Shown here piece after piece: positions 1 to 7,517 of a stretch of DNA of 64,000 nt. The stretch is from contig CAJUFE010000017.1 of NCBI GenBank assembly GCA_910585635.1, positions 1-64,000 on the forward strand, given 5' to 3'. The stretch comes from an uncultured Lachnospiraceae bacterium. GTDB taxonomy: Bacteria; Bacillota; Clostridia; Lachnospirales; Lachnospiraceae. The notes under the pieces were generated by a model. It searched no databases. It was not told the DNA's origin and saw only the letters and a program-made list of their open reading frames with translations. How positions within the stretch are numbered: position 1 is the first letter of the stretch; the number at the start of each line of letters is the position of its first letter. The position numbers and the translations under genes are program-made.

Positions 1-112
1 CCTCGCTAAGCGCCGGCGTTCCTCAAGGGGTTCCTTTTATGACAGGACCCTCCCTACGCTACTTTAGCTGGCCTTTCTTCGGTCATAAAGCACGCCAGCT
101 ACCTAGCATCCG
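1..112 (-). repeat. R1 dispersed repeat, copy A (cut by the window edge)
   Basis: This is the left part of the R1 family in reverse orientation. It shares the CCTCGCTAAGCGCCG segment, the AGGGGTTCCTTTT segment, GACAGG and CTACGCTACTTTAG with the copies near 27.6, 37.5, 51.7 and 57.7 kb, and ends at the GCTACCTAGCATC boundary also seen at 37.6 kb. The window starts inside the element. Confidence 0.8.
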
Positions 113-243
113 GAGGCCCGGATCCCCCTAAGGGGACCTTTGCGGGACGCCGGTCCTTGGGCGCGGTCTTTTCGCGCCCTAGTACCGCTGCGTACCGCAT
201 GGAGCGAGAGCGTGTCCCCGTGGGGGACCGGGCCTCCGGATGC
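106..243. repeat. Large palindrome next to R1 copy A
   Basis: GCATCCGGAGGCCCGG at 106-121 is the exact reverse complement of 228-243, giving 16-bp perfect arms around a 106-nt centre with further internal complementarity. The outer GCATCCGG/CCGGATGC boundary recurs in a shorter palindrome at 4560-4600. No coding potential is apparent. Confidence 0.75.
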
Positions 244-283
244 GGACGGGTGACCGACAATGCACCTGCACCTATCCAACAGC

Positions 284-325
284 TGGCGTGGGTGTGAAAA
301 GTAACCCTTCCGCAGCGGACCTTTT
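284..325 (+). repeat. R1-type right-end fragment
   Basis: The 18-bp string TGGCGTGGGTGTGAAAAG (284-301) and CCGCAGCGGACCTTTT (310-325) both recur near 59.52-59.58 kb. The AGCGGACC(C/T)TTT core ends every R1 copy in the window. Confidence 0.65.
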
Positions 326-344
326 AGTCAACCAATAAAAGAAG

Positions 345-373
345 TTGTCATTTATGATATTTCCCCTTATAAT
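345..373 (+). promoter_or_regulatory. Sigma-A-type promoter for gltX
   Basis: TTGTCA (345-350), a 17-nt spacer and TATAAT (368-373) lie 61 nt before the gltX start, just outside the repeat block. This is a near-consensus vegetative promoter. Confidence 0.75.
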
Positions 374-433
374 GGGTAAGAAATAAACGCAAGCAAGAGA
401 AGATAAAGAGCAGATAAAATAGGAGAACAGGAC

Positions 434-1882
434 ATGAAAGTGAGAACAAGGTATGCGCCCAGCCCCACAGGCCGGATGCATGTAGGGAACTTGAGGACAG
501 CGCTGTATGCCTATCTGATCGCCAAGCATGAGGGAGGGGATTTCCTCCTGCGGATCGAGGATACGGATCAGGAGCGCTATGTGGAGGGGGCTACAGAGAT
601 CATCTACCATACTCTTGAGGAGACGGGTCTGATCCATGATGAAGGGCCGGATAAGGATGGGGGCTGCGGCCCTTACGTCCAGAGTGAGCGCCAGGCGGCG
701 GGGATCTATCTGGAGTATGCGAAGAAGCTGGTAGAAAAGGGAGAGGCCTATTACTGCTTCTGTACGCCAGAGCGTCTGGAGACCTTAAAGCGGGAAGTGA
801 ACGGGGAGATGATCATGGAGTATGATAAGCATTGTCTCGGGCTTTCCAGGGAAGAGGTGGAGGAAAAGCTTAAGGCAGGCCTCCCCTATGTGATCCGCCA
901 GAATAACCCGAAGGAGGGGACCACCACCTTCCACGATGAGATCTACGGGGATATCACCGTGGAGAACAGTGAGCTGGACGACATGGTCCTGATCAAGTCC
1001 GACGGCTATCCCACCTACAATTTTGCCAATGTGGTGGACGACCACCTGATGGGGATCACCCATGTGGTCCGGGGGAACGAGTATCTTTCTTCCTCACCGA
1101 AGTATAACCGCCTGTATGATGCCTTTGGGTGGGAGGTGCCGGTCTATGTCCATTGTCCCCTGATCACCAACGAGGAGCATCAGAAGCTGAGCAAGAGGAG
1201 CGGCCATTCCTCCTATGAGGATCTGATCGACCAGGGCTTTTTGACAGAGGCTGTGGTCAACTATGTGGCGCTCCTTGGCTGGTCGCCGGAGGGGACGGAG
1301 GAGATCTTCTCCCTGGAGGAGATGGTAAAGGCCTTTGACTACCGCCGCATGAGCAAGTCTCCGGCTGTTTTCGATATGACGAAGCTGAGATGGATGAACG
1401 GGGAATATATGAAGGCCATGGATCCGGACCGGTTTTATGAGATGGCCCTCCCTTATATGAAGGAAGTGGTGGGGAAGGATCTGGACTTTAGGAAGATCGC
1501 GGCCATGGTGAAGACCAGGATCGAGGTATTCCCGGATATCGCGGGGCATATCGATTTCTTTGAGACATTGCCGGACTATGATGTGTCCATGTATCAGCAT
1601 AAGAAGATGAAGTCCACCCAGGAGACCTCCTTAAAGGTGCTGCAGGATGTGCTCCCCCTCTTAGAGGCCCAGGAGGACTACAGCAATGACGCCCTGTACC
1701 AGACCCTGATGGGGTATGTGGAGAAAGAGGGCGTGAAGACCGGTTTCGTGATGTGGCCGATCCGGACGGCTGTGTCCGGGAAGCAGATGACCCCGGCAGG
1801 CGCCACGGAGATCATGGAGGTGCTGGGGAAGGAAGAGTCCTTAAAGCGGATCCGGACCGGGATCGGGAAGCTGCAGGTGTAA
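434..1882 (+). CDS. gltX: Glutamyl-tRNA synthetase
   Basis: Cytoplasmic class I aminoacyl-tRNA synthetase that charges tRNA-Glu with glutamate using ATP. The 482 residues match the usual family length. The N-terminus has the HIGH-type signature APSPTGRMHVGN, and the KMSKS-type loop appears as KLSKRSG near residue 256; the C-terminal anticodon-binding half is complete. The ATG is preceded by AGGAG about 10 nt upstream and by a near-consensus promoter. The helicase gene follows 44 nt downstream and may be co-transcribed. Whether it is discriminating or also charges tRNA-Gln cannot be told from sequence alone. Confidence 0.97.
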   Translation: MKVRTRYAPSPTGRMHVGNLRTALYAYLIAKHEGGDFLLRIEDTDQERYVEGATEIIYHTLEETGLIHDEGPDKDGGCGPYVQSERQAAGIYLEYAKKLVEKGEAYYCFCTPERLETLKREVNGEMIMEYDKHCLGLSREEVEEKLKAGLPYVIRQNNPKEGTTTFHDEIYGDITVENSELDDMVLIKSDGYPTYNFANVVDDHLMGITHVVRGNEYLSSSPKYNRLYDAFGWEVPVYVHCPLITNEEHQKLSKRSGHSSYEDLIDQGFLTEAVVNYVALLGWSPEGTEEIFSLEEMVKAFDYRRMSKSPAVFDMTKLRWMNGEYMKAMDPDRFYEMALPYMKEVVGKDLDFRKIAAMVKTRIEVFPDIAGHIDFFETLPDYDVSMYQHKKMKSTQETSLKVLQDVLPLLEAQEDYSNDALYQTLMGYVEKEGVKTGFVMWPIRTAVSGKQMTPAGATEIMEVLGKEESLKRIRTGIGKLQV

Positions 1883-1926
1883 GGGTCCGGATAAAAGACA
1901 GAGGATGGACAGGAGGCGCGACACAG

Positions 1927-3780
1927 ATGCCATTTAATGGATCACAAGCCCGGGCGGTGCGCCACGGAAAGGGTCCGATGATGGTCCTTGCGGGGCCGGG
2001 CTCCGGGAAGACCACGGTGATCGTGGGCCGGATCCAAAACCTGGTGGAGGAGCAGGGGGTGGATCCCTCGAACATCCTGGTGCTCACCTTCACCAGGGCG
2101 GCGGCCCGGGAGATGGAGGCGCGGTATCAGGCTTTGAGAGGCGGCAGTCAAAGTGGAAGGGTCAGTTTTGGCACCTTCCACTCTGTGTTTTTCCGGATCT
2201 TAAAGCTGGCCTACGGGTATGGCGGGGCCAATATCGTAAAGGAGGAGCAGCAGATCCGTTTTATCCGGGAGCGGATGGAACGTCTGGATCTTGATGTGGA
2301 GGATGAGCGGGAGTTCATCCGGGGGATCTTGAGCGAGATCAGCATGGTGAAGGGGGAGATGCTGTCCCTGGAGCATTATTACGCCAAGAGCTGTTCGGAG
2401 GAGGTGTTCAAGGACCTGTATGAGACCTACACAAAAAGGCTGGAGCAGCTGGGGCTTCTGGACATGGATGATATGCTGGTGATGTGCTACCGCCTTTTTA
2501 AGGAAAGGAAGGATATCCTTTCTGCCTGGCAGAGGAAATTCCGCTATATCCTGATCGACGAGTTCCAGGATATCAACCGCATCCAGTATGAGGTGGTGCG
2601 GATGATGGCTCTGCCGGAGGATAACCTGTTCATCGTAGGCGATGACGACCAGTCGATCTATCGTTTTCGGGGGGCAAAGCCGGAGCTGATGTTGGGCTTC
2701 CCGAGGGACTATCCGGCAGCCCAGAAGGTGCTGCTGGATGTGAACTACCGTTCCACGCCCCAGATCGTGGCGGCGGCGGGGCGGCTGATCAGCCATAACC
2801 AGACACGCTTTGCGAAACAGCTTCAGGCGGCCAGAGGGCCGGGACGGCCGGTGACCACCAGGGTCTGGCCTGACGGGATCAAGGAGGCGGAGGGGATCTG
2901 CCGGGAGATCCGGGACCATGTCCAGGCGGGCTCGACCTATGAGGAGATCGCGGTGCTGTTCAGGACGAACCTGGGCGCCAGGCTTTTGGTGGAAAAGCTG
3001 ATGGGCTATAACATCCCCTTCCAGATCCGGGACGAGATCCCTAACATCTACGATCATTGGATCGCCAGGAACCTTTTAGACTATATCCTGGTGGCCAGAG
3101 GCCATGCCGAGCGGAGCCGTGTCCTGTCCATCATCAACCGCCCCAAGCGCTATGTCAGCCGGGATGCCCTGGGAGGAGAGCTGGTCAACTGGGAGCAGGT
3201 CTTATCCTTCTACCAGGACAAGGGCTGGATGGTGGAGCGGATCGAGGACCTTTTGTATCATTTAGGGATGATCAAAAGGATGGCGCCCGGAGCGGCGGTG
3301 AACTATATCCGCAAGGGGATCGGCTATGATGACTTTCTGAAGGAGTATGCGAAAGATCGCCGGATGAAGCCGGAGGAGCTGTTCCAGGTGGCGGACCAGA
3401 TCCAGGAGAGCGCGGCGGGCTACAGGACCTGGGAGGAGTGGTCCAAGCATATCCTGGAATACAAGGAGCAGCTCTTGGAGCAGGCCAGGGACCGGGGACA
3501 GAAGCGGGAAGGGGTGGCCCTGATGACCATGCACAGCGCCAAAGGCCTGGAATTTAAGATCGTCTATATCCTGGATGCCAACGAGGGGGTCACGCCCCAC
3601 CATAAAGCCTTTTTGGACGCAGATATGGAGGAGGAGCGGCGGATGTTCTATGTGGCCATGACCCGGGCTAAGGAGCAGCTGTACGTGTACTATGTGAAGG
3701 AGCGCTACCATAAGGCCCAGGAGGCGTCCCGGTTCGTGGGGGAGTATCTGGAAGATGGGGCGGCGGCCCGGAAACGATAG
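1927..3780 (+). CDS. UvrD/PcrA-type ATP-dependent DNA helicase
   Basis: Superfamily 1A 3'-5' helicase, probably acting in DNA repair or removal of blocked complexes. Motifs occur in order: GPGSGKTT (residues 23-30), DEFQD (about 211), GDDDQSIYRFRGA, LDVNYRST, TMHSAKGLEFK and the VAMTRAK motif VI near the C-terminus. At 617 residues it is about 100 shorter than typical PcrA and lacks much of the usual C-terminal tail, so it may be one of the shorter clostridial paralogues. The frame is open upstream to 1753 inside gltX, but ATG 1927 has AGGAGG at 1911-1916 and starts at the conserved N-terminus. Confidence 0.9.
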   Translation: MPFNGSQARAVRHGKGPMMVLAGPGSGKTTVIVGRIQNLVEEQGVDPSNILVLTFTRAAAREMEARYQALRGGSQSGRVSFGTFHSVFFRILKLAYGYGGANIVKEEQQIRFIRERMERLDLDVEDEREFIRGILSEISMVKGEMLSLEHYYAKSCSEEVFKDLYETYTKRLEQLGLLDMDDMLVMCYRLFKERKDILSAWQRKFRYILIDEFQDINRIQYEVVRMMALPEDNLFIVGDDDQSIYRFRGAKPELMLGFPRDYPAAQKVLLDVNYRSTPQIVAAAGRLISHNQTRFAKQLQAARGPGRPVTTRVWPDGIKEAEGICREIRDHVQAGSTYEEIAVLFRTNLGARLLVEKLMGYNIPFQIRDEIPNIYDHWIARNLLDYILVARGHAERSRVLSIINRPKRYVSRDALGGELVNWEQVLSFYQDKGWMVERIEDLLYHLGMIKRMAPGAAVNYIRKGIGYDDFLKEYAKDRRMKPEELFQVADQIQESAAGYRTWEEWSKHILEYKEQLLEQARDRGQKREGVALMTMHSAKGLEFKIVYILDANEGVTPHHKAFLDADMEEERRMFYVAMTRAKEQLYVYYVKERYHKAQEASRFVGEYLEDGAAARKR

Positions 3781-3914
3781 GGCTGTGGGCAGAGGGAAAG
3801 AAGATCGGCTGTATCCGGACATACATAGGAGAGAGGAAAGGGACCAGGGGTAAGGCTGCAGATGGATCAAAAGCGACCGCGGATCCTGTGATATGACAGA
3901 GGAGGGGATGTGCT

Positions 3915-4448
3915 ATGAGGTGCCAGGAGCGTGGGCTGATCCACATCTACTGTGGAAATGGGAAGGGGAAGACCACGGCTGCCCTGGGGCTTGCAGTCCG
4001 GGCTGCCGGCAGAGGGAGACGCGTGTGCATCGCCCGGTTCTTAAAAACGGAGGATTCCGGCGAAGTCCCTGTGCTGCGGCAGATCCCCCAGATCCATGTG
4101 CTGCCCTGTGAAAAAAGCTTTGGCTTTACTTTTCGGATGACGGAGGGAGAGCGCAGGGAAGCGGCGCTGTACTATGGCGGCCTATTTGCGGAAGCGACGG
4201 CAAGGGCAAAACAGGATGTGGATCTGCTGATCCTGGATGAGATCATCGGGGCCTGTAATGCTGGTCTGGTGGAAAAGGAGGCCTTGGAAAGGTCCTTGAA
4301 GGAAAAGCCGCCTGCCTTAGAGGTCATCCTGACCGGTCGGGGACCCTGGGAGGAGATCCTCAAGATGGCTGACTACGTGACCGAGATGGAGATGCGCAGG
4401 CATCCCTATGAAAAGGGGATCGGCGCGCGGGAAGGGATCGAGTATTGA
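3915..4448 (+). CDS. cobO: Cob(I)alamin adenosyltransferase, CobO/BtuR type
   Basis: Transfers the adenosyl group of ATP to reduced corrinoid, making adenosylcobalamin. The 177-residue protein has the family P-loop GNGKGKTT at residues 14-21, the LLILDEI Walker B-like strand and the LTGRGP motif, in the order and length usual for this family. ATG 3915 follows GGAGGGG with a 7-nt gap. It lies 134 nt after the helicase gene with no clear terminator between. No other corrinoid gene is in the window, so a salvage role is more likely than a complete local pathway. Confidence 0.92.
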   Translation: MRCQERGLIHIYCGNGKGKTTAALGLAVRAAGRGRRVCIARFLKTEDSGEVPVLRQIPQIHVLPCEKSFGFTFRMTEGERREAALYYGGLFAEATARAKQDVDLLILDEIIGACNAGLVEKEALERSLKEKPPALEVILTGRGPWEEILKMADYVTEMEMRRHPYEKGIGAREGIEY

Positions 4449-4640
4449 TGCCGCGCTCTGCAGGCAGGCTGGAGGGCTGAAAAGTAACAAGGGATGGTAA
4501 CAGTTCAGATAGGTCTGCGCGTTTACCGCGCTGACCGTACGAAAACGTGGCGGTCGCAAGCATCCGGCCCATCGCGTAGCGATCTCCAATGGCCGGATGC
4601 CGTAACAGTTCAGGGTATCTGAACTGTTACAAGGGATGTA
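4449..4640. repeat. Structured intergenic region with three inverted repeats
   Basis: Three palindromic units lie side by side: GTCTGCGCG/CGCGCTGAC (one mismatch) near 4511-4533, GCATCCGGCC (4560-4569) with GGCCGGATGC (4591-4600), and GTAACAGTTCAG (4602-4613) with CTGAACTGTTAC (4619-4630). The string GTAACAGTTCAG also occurs directly at 4497-4508, and AACAAGGGATG/TACAAGGGATG brackets the block. No T-run follows, so it does not look like a simple terminator. Confidence 0.65.
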
Positions 4641-4670
4641 TCATGGTGGTCGTCCTCGTTGATATTTCGG

Positions 4671-4699
4671 TTGCTTTTCTGTGTGTATTTTGGTAAAGT
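4671..4699 (+). promoter_or_regulatory. Candidate promoter for the DUF1292 gene
   Basis: TTGCTT (4671-4676), a 17-nt spacer and TAAAGT (4694-4699). The TTGCT-type -35 with 17-nt spacing is also found before mraZ, ftsZ and the methyltransferase gene. Confidence 0.5.
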
Positions 4700-4762
4700 G
4701 GAACAAAGATGTTTGCCATCAGGCAAAAGGTGGACATGACCTACAGTAAGGAGGGTAAAAGG

Positions 4763-5116
4763 ATGAAGGATAAAGAGAAGTTTGAGCGCGGCATGGGCGG
4801 GAACGTGGAGGAGCAGGAAGAGACTACGGTGACCTTGACATTGGACGATGACAGCACGTTGGAATGTGTGGTGTTAAATATCTTTGAGGCAGGGGATAAG
4901 GAGTATATCGCGCTGCTGCCCATGGAAGGTCCTGCGGCGGAGGACGGGGAGGTCTATCTCTATCGGTATACAGAGGATGCGGACGGGAAGCCGGATCTGG
5001 AGAACATCGAGGATGATGATGAATTTGAGCTGGTCTCCGATGCCTTCGACGAGCTGCTGGACGCGGCAGAGTATGACGAGATCGTGGGGGAAGATGAGCT
5101 GGACGATCTGCTGTAG
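4763..5116 (+). CDS. DUF1292 family acidic protein
   Basis: Small 117-residue, very acidic protein with no signal peptide or membrane segment. The central block TLTLDDDSTLECVVLNIF followed by an EYIALLP strand and a YLYRY strand is typical of DUF1292, a family widespread in Firmicutes with no settled function. ATG 4763 follows AAGGAGGG; an upstream in-frame start at 4709 lacks such a site. The C-terminal third is almost entirely Asp and Glu. It sits alone between a structured intergenic region and the ATPase/DUF4276 pair. Confidence 0.8.
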   Translation: MKDKEKFERGMGGNVEEQEETTVTLTLDDDSTLECVVLNIFEAGDKEYIALLPMEGPAAEDGEVYLYRYTEDADGKPDLENIEDDDEFELVSDAFDELLDAAEYDEIVGEDELDDLL

Positions 5117-5414
5117 GGATGGCCATGGAAAAAGTAGGTCGGCTATCTTATGATGTGTTCCTTGTTATTATGAGATCCCTGCCGCCGGTTAGGCGGCAGG
5201 GGGCCATATGCCTAATGCGCCGTCAGATCTTTCTATGTGGCGGTGCGTCAGCTGCGGGCATTGGAGGCTTGCTGTGAAAGTCCAGCGCTTTGGTATCGAG
5301 TGCATGAAGGCCTGGGGAGATTCTGAAGGCTATGACCAGGTTGACGGGTTTGATCCAAAAAGGCTGGTTATACTGGTAGTAAGGGACGAGCAATAGGATA
5401 GAGGAGTATTGATC
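5117..5414. other. Intergenic region with a GC hairpin and a doubtful small ORF
   Basis: CTGCCGCC and GGCGGCAG form a perfect 8-bp hairpin with a 5-nt loop near 5175-5195, not followed by a T-run. A 62-codon frame (5208-5396) has no ribosome binding site and no recognisable product; its last 40 codons read as plausible protein, so it may be a remnant. I would not call it a gene. Confidence 0.4.
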
Positions 5415-6539
5415 ATGGAAACATATTTAAGGTCGTTGGCGTTGGCGGGATATCGTTCATATGATGACGATCTGGAGCAGAATAGGGTTGAGCTGAAAGA
5501 TATCAACATCATCATCGGTGCGAACGGTGCGGGGAAGAGTAATCTGATCTCCTTTCTGGAGATGATCTCCTTTATGATGACCAGAGGGCTTAGGAACTAT
5601 ACAGCCAGACAGGGAGGGGCGCAGTCGCTGCTTTATTTCGGCGCGGAGCGGACAGAGCAGATCCAGGGAGAATTACAGATCCATGACGCAGGAGGGGAAA
5701 AAGAAGATACGTATTCTTTTATATTGGAGCGGAGTGCCACCGATCAGCTGTATTTTGCCAGGGAATTTGTCGGATATCAAGATAGTTGGCATCCTAAACC
5801 CTATGAAAGAGATCTGGGGGGCGGGTATTTCGAGGCTGAGTTATCAGGCGCAAGAGATGTGACATTACGGACCCTGCGGGACTATCTGGAACGTTTGCGG
5901 GTGTTCCATTTTAATGATACATCCATGAACGCACGGATCCGGAGTACGACAAATATATCCGATGCTTCCTATCTGCGTTCTGATGGCGGAAACCTTGCCG
6001 CCTTTTTGTATCAGATGCGGGAAAGACAGGAGTCTTTTCCTTATTACGAGCGGATCGTCAGGCATATCCGGATGGTCCTGCCACAGTTTTATGATTTTGT
6101 TCTGGAACCGGATGGGATGGGATATCTCTCTTTAAATTGGAAGCAAGAAGGGGCAGAGGAGGTATTTGGGCCTCATCAGTTTTCGGATGGGGCGCTGCGG
6201 TTTGTGGCACTCACCACATTGCTGCTCCAGCCGACAAAGACAGCCCCTATGACGATCATCCTGGATGAGCCGGAGATCGGGCTGCACCCCTATGCCATCT
6301 CTCTGTTGGCGAAGGAGATCCGGATGGCCAGTAAGACCTCGCAGATTATCGTATCCACCCAGTCGCCGTTGCTTTTGGATGAGTTTTCTTGTGGAGATAT
6401 CATCGTCGCGGAATATGATGCGGTCCGTCAAAGGAGCGTGTTGCGGCGACACAAGGAAGCCGATCTGCAGGAATGGCTCCAGGAATATACGTTGGGTGAG
6501 CTCTGGAAGAAAAATGTGCTGGGGGGGCTGCCTTTATGA
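5415..6539 (+). CDS. ABC/AAA-type ATPase of a two-gene candidate defence module
   Basis: A 374-residue SMC/RecF-like ATPase with no membrane segment. Walker A is GANGAGKS (residues 35-42), an ABC-signature-like FSDGALRF lies near 256, and Walker B/D-loop LDEPEIGLHP near 283, followed by a STQSPLLLDEF histidine-switch-like region where Gln replaces His. This is the AAA_21-like arrangement found in RloA, AbiL and PARIS AriA ATPases. ATG 5415 has GAGGAG 8 nt upstream; a TTG two codons earlier is less likely. Its stop overlaps the next start (ATGA), so the two proteins are translationally coupled. Naming a specific system would need a profile search. Confidence 0.82.
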   Translation: METYLRSLALAGYRSYDDDLEQNRVELKDINIIIGANGAGKSNLISFLEMISFMMTRGLRNYTARQGGAQSLLYFGAERTEQIQGELQIHDAGGEKEDTYSFILERSATDQLYFAREFVGYQDSWHPKPYERDLGGGYFEAELSGARDVTLRTLRDYLERLRVFHFNDTSMNARIRSTTNISDASYLRSDGGNLAAFLYQMRERQESFPYYERIVRHIRMVLPQFYDFVLEPDGMGYLSLNWKQEGAEEVFGPHQFSDGALRFVALTTLLLQPTKTAPMTIILDEPEIGLHPYAISLLAKEIRMASKTSQIIVSTQSPLLLDEFSCGDIIVAEYDAVRQRSVLRRHKEADLQEWLQEYTLGELWKKNVLGGLPL

Positions 6540-7231
6540 TACGCGTGAATGTGGTCGCGGAAGGACAGAGTGAGCTGTGCTTTGCAAAAAAAATATTGAA
6601 CGGATATTTTGGAGGCAGTCCGATCGTGGACTCCCGTTGTGTTCTGACCGGTAAGATACCAAGGACAAATTATGAATATCGTGGGGGTCTGCTCAACTAT
6701 CAAAAGACCAAAAATGATATCGTACGCTGGATCAAGGAGGATACAGGGGCGTATGTTACGACCATGTTCGACTTTTTTCGTCTCCCGAATGACTTTCCGG
6801 GATATACCCAGGCTATGTCCTGCCCGGACCATCGGGAGAGTGTGCGCATCCTGGAGGAAGCGATGAAGGCGGATATCGCGTCGGATGGAAAGCTGGTCAA
6901 TGTGGGACAGCGTTTCATCCCCTACATACAGCTCCACGAGTTTGAGGCACTGCTGTTTACGGATATCCACGTATTAAAAGAAGACTATCTGGAGCCGGAC
7001 GATCAAGCGAAGATCGATCGGCTCTACGAAGATACAAAAGAGATCCCGCCAGAAGAGATCGACCATGGAGAAGATACGGCTCCATCGAAGCGCTTGCTCC
7101 GTACGGTGGGCTATCGAAAAGGAGAGGCCGCGTCACAATTGCTTGAAAAGATCGGGATCGACGCGATCCGGGAAAAGTGTCCCCATTTTTCGGAGTGGAT
7201 CGCGACACTGCAGATGCTCAAGGAGTACTAG
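6536..7231 (+). CDS. DUF4276-like protein, probable TOPRIM-type effector
   Basis: A 231-residue cytoplasmic protein that I assign to the DUF4276 type from its opening strand VVAEGQSELCF, an Asp in TTMFDFFRLP near residue 78 and the HEFEALLF block near 134-141. The early Glu, central Asp and second acidic pair match the spacing of TOPRIM folds used by nucleases such as OLD and PARIS AriB. It overlaps the ATPase gene by 4 nt. My inference is that the ATPase senses infection and this protein is the nuclease or toxic effector. The TOPRIM assignment is pattern-based. Confidence 0.72.
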   Translation: MIRVNVVAEGQSELCFAKKILNGYFGGSPIVDSRCVLTGKIPRTNYEYRGGLLNYQKTKNDIVRWIKEDTGAYVTTMFDFFRLPNDFPGYTQAMSCPDHRESVRILEEAMKADIASDGKLVNVGQRFIPYIQLHEFEALLFTDIHVLKEDYLEPDDQAKIDRLYEDTKEIPPEEIDHGEDTAPSKRLLRTVGYRKGEAASQLLEKIGIDAIREKCPHFSEWIATLQMLKEY

Positions 7232-7286
7232 CACGGCGGTTAGTGGACCGCCATGCGCTCGGCAGCGGAACTTTGTGGTAGAGACA

Positions 7287-7385
7287 GGGGCTGCTGCAAG
7301 ATCGACCAGTCACACCCTGCCCTATGCTGATACAGATGCGATCAGCATGGGATAGGGTATAGACCGGCTATCTTGCAGCAGCCCC
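7287..7385. terminator. Long hairpin after the defence module
   Basis: GGGGCTGCTGCAAGAT (7287-7302) pairs perfectly with 7370-7385, and the interior pairs again (ACCCTGCCCTATGCTGAT with ATCAGCATGGGATAGGGT, two mismatches), so nearly the whole 99 nt folds. Only a short T-run (CCTTTAT) follows. It could end the ATPase/DUF4276 transcript, ychF transcription from the other side, or be a small palindromic element. Confidence 0.6.
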
Positions 7386-7517
7386 CTTTATGTCTTCGCA
7401 GTGGCCCGCAGTGGTCCAGTGTCGGGTGTCAGCGCCGGATGTCAGCTCCGGCTACAGGGCCACATAAGCTCATGTCCTCCGGCGCAGGTATGATGTCTGC
7501 CGCCATATACCATAGGA

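Noticed and set aside
5208..5396. A 62-codon ORF before the ATPase/DUF4276 pair
   Set aside because: No ribosome binding site, no recognised family, and an odd Cys/Trp-rich start; not strong enough to call a gene.
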